The notes below the pieces were generated by a model. That model had not been told where the DNA came from. It ran no database searches and saw only the letters and a list, made by a program, of their open reading frames with translations. This document shows, piece after piece, positions 24,529 through 30,862 of a stretch of DNA of 39,412 nucleotides. The DNA is taken from assembly GCA_905214625.1 (NCBI GenBank), contig CAJMMQ010000022.1, positions 1 through 39,412 on the forward strand, read 5' to 3'. The position numbers were made by a program, and so were the translations under genes. The DNA is from an uncultured bacterium (lineage in GTDB: Bacteria; Bacteroidota; Bacteroidia; Bacteroidales; Bacteroidaceae). Numbering within the stretch: position 1 is the first letter of the stretch; every line of letters starts with the position of its first letter.

Positions 24529-25827
24529 ATGGAAAAGCTTCTTCATTATGTATGGAAGCACAAGATGTTTCCCGCAAAACCGCTCGTCACCACATCGGGC
24601 GAGAGCGTTGAGGTGATAGACACCGGCCTGCCGAACACCAACGCAGGGCCCGACTTCTTCAACGCGAAGGTCAGGATAGGCGGCACTGTGTGGGTTGGAA
24701 ACATCGAAATACACGACAATGCGGCCGACTGGTACGCACACGGACATCAGAACGACAAGGCTTATGACAATGTGGTGCTGCATGTGGCGGCCGAAACGGG
24801 GCCCGACATAGTTACGAGCAGCGGCCGCAGAGTGGCGCAGATAAGGCTCGACGTGCCCGAAAGCGTAAGGCTAAACTATGAGAGACTTGTCACAACCGAC
24901 CACTATCCGCCATGCTACGCCATCGTTCCGCAGCTCAGGCGGCTCACCGTTCACAGCTGGATGAGCCGCCTGCAGGCCGAACGGCTGGAGCAGAAGACCG
25001 AGGCCATAAGGCTGAGGGCCGACAGATGCGGCGGCTCGTGGGAGTCGGCGCTGTTCGTTACGATGGCGCGCAACTACGGATTCGGCGTCAACGGCGACGC
25101 CTTCGAGGCGTGGGCAATGAGCGTTCCGCTGCAAAGCGTGGCACATCACCGCGACGACCTCTTCCAGATTGAGGCCATTTTCATGGGCCAGGCCGGTCTG
25201 CTGGAATACGACACCATACCCGAGCCTTACCGCGACGACGCCCTGAAGGAGGGATATTTCGACCGTCTGCGCAAGGAATATCTGTATATGGCGCATAAAT
25301 TCGGCCTCACTCCCATTGACGCCGGCATGTGGAAGTTTCTCAGAATGAGACCGCAGAACTTTCCGCACATACGCATATCGCAGCTGGCACAGCTCTACCA
25401 CTCGCGCCGGAGCGACCTCAGCCGCCTTGCCGAATGTACTTCCGTGGAGCAGCTTAAAGACCTGCTGCGCACCAGGGTTACGCCATACTGGGAGACTCAC
25501 TACACCTTCGGCAGCACGAGCGTGAAGAACCGCAAAAACATCTCGGACGCATCGCTCAACCTGCTGATAATCAACACCGCCGTGCCAATGCTCTTTGCCT
25601 ACGGCCGCCACCGCCACGACGACACGCTGTGCAGCCGCGCATTCAGCCTGCTAAGTGAGCTGCGGGCCGAGAACAACCATATTGTGCGCCTGTGGGAGCA
25701 GTGCGGACTGAAAGCCGAAAACGCCGGAGACAGTCAGGCGCTGATACAACTGAAGAAGGAATACTGCGACAAAAAAGACTGCCTGAGATGCCGCATAGGC
25801 TACGAATATCTGAAGACAAAGCGATGA
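24529..25827 (+). CDS. DUF2851 family protein
   Basis: This 432-residue protein matches DUF2851, widespread in Bacteroidetes and of unknown function. The opening MEKLLHYVWKHKMFP and the GESVEVIDTGLPNTNAGPDF block are the family's hallmarks. They are followed by a conserved GNIEIHDNAADWYAHGH stretch with acidic and His residues that could bind metal. A Cys-rich end (CDKKDCLRCRIGYEYLK) is a possible zinc site. I take the ATG at 24529, where homology begins; the open frame extends upstream through the terminator, which is not credible. It is probably a single-gene unit, with array copy 5 in the gap that follows. Confidence 0.85.
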   Translation: MEKLLHYVWKHKMFPAKPLVTTSGESVEVIDTGLPNTNAGPDFFNAKVRIGGTVWVGNIEIHDNAADWYAHGHQNDKAYDNVVLHVAAETGPDIVTSSGRRVAQIRLDVPESVRLNYERLVTTDHYPPCYAIVPQLRRLTVHSWMSRLQAERLEQKTEAIRLRADRCGGSWESALFVTMARNYGFGVNGDAFEAWAMSVPLQSVAHHRDDLFQIEAIFMGQAGLLEYDTIPEPYRDDALKEGYFDRLRKEYLYMAHKFGLTPIDAGMWKFLRMRPQNFPHIRISQLAQLYHSRRSDLSRLAECTSVEQLKDLLRTRVTPYWETHYTFGSTSVKNRKNISDASLNLLIINTAVPMLFAYGRHRHDDTLCSRAFSLLSELRAENNHIVRLWEQCGLKAENAGDSQALIQLKKEYCDKKDCLRCRIGYEYLKTKR

Positions 25828-26154
25828 ACGGACGACAGAAATGTGCCTTTTTATCGCAATCCAAGCCATATAAAACGGCATATTAGAAGACCGATGAAGG
25901 CTGATGTTATGGCCAATTGTAACCTGTTGACTATCAGCATGATACAAACGGCTTTCTAAAAGGCCGTGTTTTAGGCTGCAAAAGGTGGCCTTTCATCGTG
26001 TAAAAGGTGGCCTTTCGCAAGCCGAAAGGCCACCTTTCGGAATACGCCCCGGCATGGCCACTTGTCCAAGAGCCTAAAAAGAGCGCGGATAACCGCCATG
26101 AGCGCAAAACCAATCTTTTAGCATAAAAAAGCCGTAAATAATACGGAAAAGCCT
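25828..26154. other. Intergenic region with array copy 5
   Basis: No gene is seen. The 22-bp array fills 25956-26043. A small hairpin CCGTA-AATAA-TACGG lies at about 26132-26146, just before the thioesterase -7 element. No clear terminator for DUF2851. Confidence 0.45.
25956..26043. repeat. 22-bp dyad array, copy 5 (4 units)
   Basis: Units start at 25956, 25978, 26000 and 26022. Unit 4 is a perfect 8-3-8 palindrome, CCGAAAGG-CCA-CCTTTCGG, where both arms differ from the usual AAAAGG/CCTTTT in matched fashion. Units 2 and 3 share AAAAGGTGGCCTTTC. It is preceded by TTGACTATCAGCATGATACA, related to the flank of copy 1 in reverse orientation. Confidence 0.85.
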
Positions 26155-26162
26155 TATCTTTG
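26155..26162 (+). promoter_or_regulatory. -7 element of thioesterase-dprA unit
   Basis: TATCTTTG ends 8 bp before the ATG at 26171, so the transcript would be leaderless or carry only a few bases of leader. Confidence 0.65.
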
Positions 26163-26170
26163 CATCCATT

Positions 26171-26569
26171 ATGGAATATATATTCACCACACGAATGATG
26201 GTTCGCGACTATGAGTGCGACATCGAAGGCATTGTGAACAACGCTAACTATCTGCACTACACCGAGCACACACGCCACCTCTTTCTGAAAGAGTGCGGAC
26301 TTAGTTTCGCCGAGATGCACCGCAAGGGCATCGACGCCGTGGTGGCCCGCATGAACCTGCAGTATAAGACGCCGCTGAGATGCGACGACGAGTTTATATC
26401 ATGCCTCAACCTCAAGAAAGAAGGCTTGAGATATGTGTTCTATCAGGACATCTACCGCGCCTCTGACAACAAGATTTGCTTCAAGGGCGTGATAGACCTT
26501 GTATGTCTGGTCAACGGCAAACTGGCCAACAGCAAGGAGTATGACGAGGCTTTCAGCCGCTGGCTTTAA
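26171..26569 (+). CDS. Acyl-CoA thioesterase (4HBT/YbgC type)
   Basis: This 132-residue protein has the single hot-dog domain of the 4-hydroxybenzoyl-CoA thioesterase family. The signature VRDYECDIEGIVNNANYLHY carries the catalytic Asp (D17) and the Asn/Tyr turn. A conserved ARMNLQYKTPL strand and VIDLVCLVNGK follow. Enzymes of this type hydrolyse acyl-CoA esters in the cytoplasm; chain preference cannot be read. Its ATG follows a -7 element by 8 bp. The gene probably forms a transcription unit with dprA, 96 bp downstream, as no terminator is visible between them. Confidence 0.88.
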   Translation: MEYIFTTRMMVRDYECDIEGIVNNANYLHYTEHTRHLFLKECGLSFAEMHRKGIDAVVARMNLQYKTPLRCDDEFISCLNLKKEGLRYVFYQDIYRASDNKICFKGVIDLVCLVNGKLANSKEYDEAFSRWL

Positions 26570-26611
26570 GCCGGCGAGGCCACAGGCGCATGCGCCCTTA
26601 ACCTTTCATAG

Positions 26612-26647
26612 CTCCCATAAATCCCATCACTCCCATCACTCCCATCC
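26612..26647 (+). repeat. Four 9-bp CTCCCATCA-type tandem repeats
   Basis: Four 9-bp units (CTCCCATAA, ATCCCATCA, CTCCCATCA, CTCCCATCC) lie just before dprA. A similar set with GTCCCAT cores occurs at 27899-27925 inside the loop of hairpin-mosaic copy B. Confidence 0.7.
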
Positions 26648-26665
26648 TCAAAAGCCATCCCCGCC

Positions 26666-27796
26666 ATGCACGAACAAGAGATATTAAACATGCTTACGCT
26701 CAGCAGAATAAGCTATTTTAATTCTGCCGAGGTTATGCAGCTGTGGCGCAAGGCGGGCAGCGCGACGGCCATAATGGACAACCGCCGCAATATATGCGAC
26801 CTGATGCCCGACTGCAACAGGCGCACTTCCGACGCGCTGGCAGACACGGCGGAGGCCGAGGCAAGGGCCGAGAGCGAGATTGAGTTTGCCGCGCGCAACG
26901 GCATAGAGATAATGTGCATGGGCAGCGAAGGCTATCCGCAGCGGCTGCAAGAATGCGACGACGCCCCGCTGGTGCTGTTCTATAAGGGCACGGCAAGGCT
27001 CAACCGCATGCGCGTAATCAACATCGTCGGCACACGCCACTGCACCGCCTACGGGCAAGACTGCATACACAGCTTTGTGAAAGACTTGTCTGCAATGTGC
27101 CCCGATGTGCTCATTGTGAGCGGACTGGCATACGGAGTGGACATCTGCGCGCACCGCGAGGCTCTGGCAAACGGACTCGACACGGTGGCCGTGTTGGCTC
27201 ACGGACTTGACTATCTGTATCCGCCGCGACACCGCGACACGGCCGACAGGATGCTCACCCAGGGCGGACTGCTCACCGAGTTCTTCTCTAACACCAATGC
27301 CGACAAGCTCAACTTCCTGCGCCGCAACCGCATAGTGGCTGGCATATCCGATGCCACGGTGCTGATAGAGAGTGCCGCCCACGGCGGCGGACTTGTCACG
27401 GCGCGCATTGCCAACAGCTACAGTCGCGACGTGTTTGCCTTTCCCGGCCGCACGGGCGACATGTATTCTGAAGGCTGCAACAACCTTATACGCGACAACA
27501 AGGCGGGCCTTATAAGCAGTGCCGCCGACTTTATAAACGCCATGGGATGGCAGACCGACGCACGTCTGGAGCAGGCTCGCCGCAAAGGAATAGAGCGCAC
27601 GCTCTTCCCCGAGCTTACGCCCGACGAGCAGGCCGTGACCGACGCCCTGCAGAAGGAGAACGACCAGCAGATTAACAGTCTGACCCTGACATCCGGCATA
27701 CCCGTCAGCCGCCTCGCCGCCACCCTCTTCACGCTCGAAATGAAAGGTATGGTGAGGTGCATGGCAGGAGGAGTTTATCATTTAATTAATAACTGA
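26666..27796 (+). CDS. dprA: DNA processing protein DprA
   Basis: DprA binds incoming single-stranded DNA and loads RecA during natural transformation. The 376-residue protein has an N-terminal SAM/HhH-like region (about 1-65), then a Rossmann-like domain with YPQRLQECDDAP (the YPxxL-x-x-x-x-D-x-P signature). Further motifs are NIVGTRHCTAYG, IVSGLAYGVDICAHREAL (the GxARGID-type loop), VLAHGLDYLYPP, GGLLTEF and NFLRRNRIVAGISDATVLIES. A C-terminal winged-helix domain (about 315-370, DEQAVTDALQ to MVRCMAGGVYHL) completes it. Length and order are normal. The gene follows the thioesterase with no visible terminator. Confidence 0.95.
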   Translation: MHEQEILNMLTLSRISYFNSAEVMQLWRKAGSATAIMDNRRNICDLMPDCNRRTSDALADTAEAEARAESEIEFAARNGIEIMCMGSEGYPQRLQECDDAPLVLFYKGTARLNRMRVINIVGTRHCTAYGQDCIHSFVKDLSAMCPDVLIVSGLAYGVDICAHREALANGLDTVAVLAHGLDYLYPPRHRDTADRMLTQGGLLTEFFSNTNADKLNFLRRNRIVAGISDATVLIESAAHGGGLVTARIANSYSRDVFAFPGRTGDMYSEGCNNLIRDNKAGLISSAADFINAMGWQTDARLEQARRKGIERTLFPELTPDEQAVTDALQKENDQQINSLTLTSGIPVSRLAATLFTLEMKGMVRCMAGGVYHLINN

Positions 27797-27814
27797 AAAG
27801 AGAAAAAATGTCAG

Positions 27815-28021
27815 GTAGTTAAAGGAGTTAAAGTAGTTATCGCTCACGCGATGAGCTAGTAGTTAAAGTCAAATGCCTTGTGGCTTATCCCGGCATAAGT
27901 CCCATTATGTCCCATAAGTCCCACCAAACATCAACATAGCATTCGACTTTAACTACTAGCCGGCACAGCCGGCGATAACTACTTTAACTACTAGCTCACC
28001 ACATGAGCGATAACTACTTTA
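27815..28021. repeat. Hairpin-mosaic repeat, copy B (upstream of dusB)
   Basis: The left arm (27815-27870) has AGTTAAAGGAGTTA, GTAGTTATC and a small hairpin GCTCA-CGCGA-TGAGC (27842-27856), then AGTAGTTAAAGTC. The right arm (27942-28021) has GACTTTAACTACTA, hairpin GCCGGC-ACA-GCCGGC (27959-27973), the core GATAACTACTTTAACTACTA, hairpin GCTCA-CCACA-TGAGC (27994-28008) and GATAACTACTTTA. The loop contains three 9-bp GTCCCAT repeats. It ends 25 bp before the dusB ATG and so could lie in its leader. Confidence 0.82.
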
Positions 28022-28046
28022 GACCAAACCATCAACCCTACACACA

Positions 28047-29030
28047 ATGAAAATTGGCAACATACAGTTTGGCGACCGGCCTTTGCTGCTGGCGCCGATG
28101 GAAGATGTAACCGACATAGGATTCCGCAAGCTGTGCAAACGATACGGAGCAGCAATGGTGTACACCGAGTTTGTAAGCGCCGAAGCACTGGTACGCTCGG
28201 TAAAGAGCACCATGAACAAGCTCACCATAAGCGACGACGAGAGGCCCGTGGGCATACAGATATACGGACGCGACGTGCCGCAGATGGTTGAGGCGGCAAA
28301 GATTGTTGAGGAGGCCGGCCCCGACCTGATTGACATCAACTTCGGCTGTCCTGTAAAAAAGGTGGCAGGCAAGGGCGCGGGAGCAGGCATGCTGCAGAAC
28401 ATTCCGCTGATGCTCGACATAACACGCGAGGTGGTAAAGGCCGTGAAAGTGCCCGTAACGGTGAAGACAAGACTGGGATGGAACAGCGACAACCTAATAA
28501 TAACCGAGCTGGCAGAGCAGCTGCAGGACTGCGGAATACAGGCTCTGACGATACACGGACGCACAAGAGCGCAGATGTACACAGGTCAGGCAGACTGGAC
28601 TCTGATAGGCGAAGTGAAGCGTAATCCGCGCATACACATCCCCATAATAGGCAACGGCGATATCACCACGCCCGAAGAGGCCAGGCAGGCGTTTGAGCGC
28701 TACGGCGTAGACGCTGTGATGATAGGCCGCGCAACGTTCGGTCATCCGTGGATTTTCAAGGAGATTCGCGACTATCTTAACGGCAAGGAGCCTGACCCTG
28801 AACTCGACTTCAACCGCAAGCTGGATATCCTTGAGGAGCAGCTACGCATCAACGTGGAGCGCATAGACGAGTATCGCGGCATACTGCACACGCGCCGTCA
28901 TCTCGCCGCCACCCCTATATTCAAGGGCATTCCCGACTTCCGTCAGACGCGTATAGCCATGCTTCGCGCCTCAACCGTTGACGAACTGATGGCCATTCTC
29001 GAAGATTGCAGGAAGAGGCTGGGTAATTAA
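28047..29030 (+). CDS. dusB: tRNA-dihydrouridine synthase
   Basis: This FMN enzyme reduces specific uridines in tRNA D-loops to dihydrouridine using NADPH. The 327-residue protein opens with the TIM-barrel strand LLLAPMEDVTDIGFRKLC. Next come YTEFVSAEAL, the active-site motif DINFGCPVKKV with catalytic C101, a KTRLGW strand with the phosphate-binding Lys, TIHGRTRAQMY, IIGNGDI and VMIGRATFGHPW (FMN-phosphate loop). A helical C-terminal domain holds the last 80 residues. The DusB assignment over other Dus types rests on the family most common in Bacteroidetes. The hairpin-mosaic repeat ends 25 bp upstream. Confidence 0.94.
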   Translation: MKIGNIQFGDRPLLLAPMEDVTDIGFRKLCKRYGAAMVYTEFVSAEALVRSVKSTMNKLTISDDERPVGIQIYGRDVPQMVEAAKIVEEAGPDLIDINFGCPVKKVAGKGAGAGMLQNIPLMLDITREVVKAVKVPVTVKTRLGWNSDNLIITELAEQLQDCGIQALTIHGRTRAQMYTGQADWTLIGEVKRNPRIHIPIIGNGDITTPEEARQAFERYGVDAVMIGRATFGHPWIFKEIRDYLNGKEPDPELDFNRKLDILEEQLRINVERIDEYRGILHTRRHLAATPIFKGIPDFRQTRIAMLRASTVDELMAILEDCRKRLGN

Positions 29031-29116
29031 GAAGTAAGAATTAAGGATTAAGAAAGCATGATCTGACTGCTGAAAACACAGCTGAAGATAGCCCTTTTAA
29101 TTGAGATTTAAAGTCT

Positions 29117-29162
29117 AATGCATAATAATAAGAGGGTATAGAACCAGCCCAATTATGAATTA
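29117..29162 (+). repeat. 46-bp direct repeat, copy 1 (before tcdA)
   Basis: This sequence, with AATAAGAGGGTATAGAACCA followed by GCCCAATTATGAATTA, recurs at 29966-30010 after tcdA with about seven substitutions and one indel. Confidence 0.75.
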
Positions 29163-29180
29163 ATTATGTGATTGTGTTTT

Positions 29181-29888
29181 ATGAACAGCGATTTATCAAG
29201 AACCCGACTGCTGCTCGGCGACGATGCCACTGAAAGGCTGTGTGCCACGCGCGTCATTGTGTTTGGCGTGGGAGGCGTAGGCAGCTGGTGTGTTGAGGCA
29301 CTGGTGCGCTCGGGCGTAAGACATATAACCATTGTAGACCCCGACCGCGTGTGTCAGTCGAACATCAACCGGCAGCTAATGGCCACCACATCAACAGTGG
29401 GCCGGCCGAAGGTTGAAGTGCTGCGCGACAGACTGCTCGACATAAGTCCCGAGGCTGAGGTAGACGCGCGTTTCATGGCGTTCAGCAATGAAACGGCGGC
29501 AGAATTCAACCTCAACGACTACGACTATGTTATCGACGCGATAGACAGCATAGCCGACAAGATGCTGCTTATACGCACGGCATGCCGCTCAAAAGCCACC
29601 CTGCTGTCGTCTATGGGGGCAGCGCGCAAGCTCGACCCGTCGCACATCAAGGTGTCAGAATTCTGGAAAGTGGAAGGCTGTCCGCTTGCGCGCAAGCTGC
29701 GGCAGGAGTTCAAACGGCAGGGCGACAAGCCCGCACGCAAGTTCAGATGCGTCTACAGCGACGAGCTTCTGCCCAATCAGGGCATGTCAGACGAGGCGCG
29801 CGCCAACGGCTCAATGGTACACATAACCGGCATATTCGGCTTCACACTTGCAGGCCTAATCATCGGAGACGTATTCAAAGAGAGCTGA
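29181..29888 (+). CDS. tcdA: tRNA threonylcarbamoyladenosine dehydratase
   Basis: This E1-like enzyme uses ATP to cyclise the t6A37 side chain of tRNA to ct6A. The 235-residue protein starts at the ATG at 29181 (a TTG three codons earlier is less likely). The adenylation-domain Rossmann loop VIVFGVGGVGSWCVEALVR is followed by IVDPDRVCQSNINRQ (the DxDxVxxSNxNRQ signature), AIDSIADKM and GAARKLDPSHIKVSEFW, with VYSDE near the C-terminus. There is no membrane anchor. It lies beside dusB, another tRNA-modification gene, on the same strand, and is flanked on both sides by copies of a 46-bp repeat. Confidence 0.92.
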   Translation: MNSDLSRTRLLLGDDATERLCATRVIVFGVGGVGSWCVEALVRSGVRHITIVDPDRVCQSNINRQLMATTSTVGRPKVEVLRDRLLDISPEAEVDARFMAFSNETAAEFNLNDYDYVIDAIDSIADKMLLIRTACRSKATLLSSMGAARKLDPSHIKVSEFWKVEGCPLARKLRQEFKRQGDKPARKFRCVYSDELLPNQGMSDEARANGSMVHITGIFGFTLAGLIIGDVFKES

Positions 29889-29965
29889 AGGGGAAGGCAG
29901 GGAGTAATAATTAAAAATTAAAAAGTAAAAATTAAGAATTAAGAAAATTAGCCCAATTATGAATC

Positions 29966-30066
29966 AATCCATAAAATAAGAGGACAACGAACCAACCCAA
30001 TTATGAATTATGAAACGAAGTTCAGCGTTAGCTAATTGTGAAACGAAGTTCGGCATCAGCCAATTA
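29966..30066 (+). repeat. 46-bp direct repeat copy 2 and 28-bp tandem repeat
   Basis: 29966-30010 repeats the sequence found before tcdA. It runs straight into two 28-bp tandem units (30011-30038 and 30039-30066), each starting TGAAACGAAGTTC and ending in GC-AATT-like sequence. The preceding 29905-29950 is AT-rich with repeated TTAAAAATT and TTAAGAATT words. Confidence 0.75.
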
Positions 30067-30084
30067 TGAATTAAAAATATAACT

Positions 30085-30462
30085 ATGGAAGGCTATAAGA
30101 CAAAAGAATTTGGCGTGCCCGTAAAGCGGTATTGCCAGACAATGGAGCTGAAAGACGACGCGGAGCTGATTCGCCGCTACCGCGAGGCTCACGACAAAGA
30201 GCACTTTTGGGACGAGATTAAGGAAGGAATAAAGGCCGTAGGCATCTTGGAAATGGAGATTTACATCCTCGGCAACCGCATCTTCATGATTGTGGACGCG
30301 CCGTTAGACTTCGACTGGGACAGTGCGATGGCTCGCCTGGCCACGCTGCCGCGCCAGCAGGAGTGGGAAGAGCATGTGGCAATGTTTCAAGACTGCGCCG
30401 CCGATGCCACGTCTGACCAGAAATGGCAGATGATGGAACGCATGTTCTATCTTTACGAATAG
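30085..30462 (+). CDS. L-rhamnose mutarotase family protein
   Basis: This 125-residue protein matches the RhaM family, small dimeric alpha/beta-barrel proteins that interconvert alpha and beta forms of L-rhamnose. Visible family features are the first strand KRYCQTMELKDD, the YREAHDKEHFWDEI helix with the conserved His (H36), and GILEMEIYILGNRIFMIVDA (second and third strands). The WEEHVAMFQ segment near residue 94 is also typical. No other rhamnose genes are nearby, so the true sugar may differ (L-fucose is possible). A terminator follows. Confidence 0.83.
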   Translation: MEGYKTKEFGVPVKRYCQTMELKDDAELIRRYREAHDKEHFWDEIKEGIKAVGILEMEIYILGNRIFMIVDAPLDFDWDSAMARLATLPRQQEWEEHVAMFQDCAADATSDQKWQMMERMFYLYE

Positions 30463-30485
30463 CGCATCTGATTAACACCAAACGG

Positions 30486-30530
30486 AATAAGCCCTCACGC
30501 CCGGTTAGAAGCGTGAGGGCTTATTCTTTT
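30486..30530 (+). terminator. Intrinsic terminator after RhaM-like gene
   Basis: AATAAGCCCTCACGC (30486-30500) pairs perfectly with 30511-30525 over a 10-nt loop, followed by CTTTT. The 15-bp stem is among the strongest in the window. Confidence 0.92.
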
Positions 30531-30862
30531 ATCACGAAGCGGCAAGGTTGCTCATTGTCCTCAGCCATGCCGTAGCCCCTTATTTTGCCGATAACAACAA
30601 GTCCCGTTACATCAGGTTTTGCAAAAGGCGGCATATTGCATTGCAAAAGGCGGCATATTGCATTGCAAAAGGCCACCTTTTACACGCTAAAAGGCCGTCT
30701 TTTAGCTTCTAAAAGGTGGCCTTTTGGAAAGCGACTGATAATCAGTCAGTTATTAACAAATATTCATTTCTGTCAGACAAGACGGCAGATATGCAGGATT
30801 TATGATTATATACATACATCTGCCGGACCAGGGTCTGCATGCTGCAATGTAGAATATTGCGG
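30531..30862. other. Convergent intergenic region with array copy 6
   Basis: No gene. It contains 22-bp array copy 6 (30621-30730), directly followed by the palindrome GACTGAT-A-ATCAGTC (30733-30747), and then a looser inverted repeat GGCAGAT (30784-30790) with ATCTGCC (30818-30824). No U-rich terminator for the minus-strand adhesin gene is evident. Confidence 0.5.
30621..30730. repeat. 22-bp dyad array, copy 6 (5 units)
   Basis: Units start at 30621, 30643, 30665, 30687 and 30709. Units 1 and 2 are identical over all 22 bases and have a broken right arm (CATATTGC). Unit 3 centres on AAAAGG-CCA-CCTTTT, unit 4 on CTAAAAGG-CCG-TCTTTTAG and unit 5 on AAAAGG-TGG-CCTTTT. This is the clearest array. 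Confidence 0.93.

Noticed and set aside
26684..27781. 365-residue open frame on the minus strand
   Set aside because: It is antisense to dprA, which has all its family motifs.
30621..30730. CRISPR array
   Set aside because: The 22-bp units are contiguous, with only about 3 bp between dyads and no unique spacers, and no cas genes are nearby.
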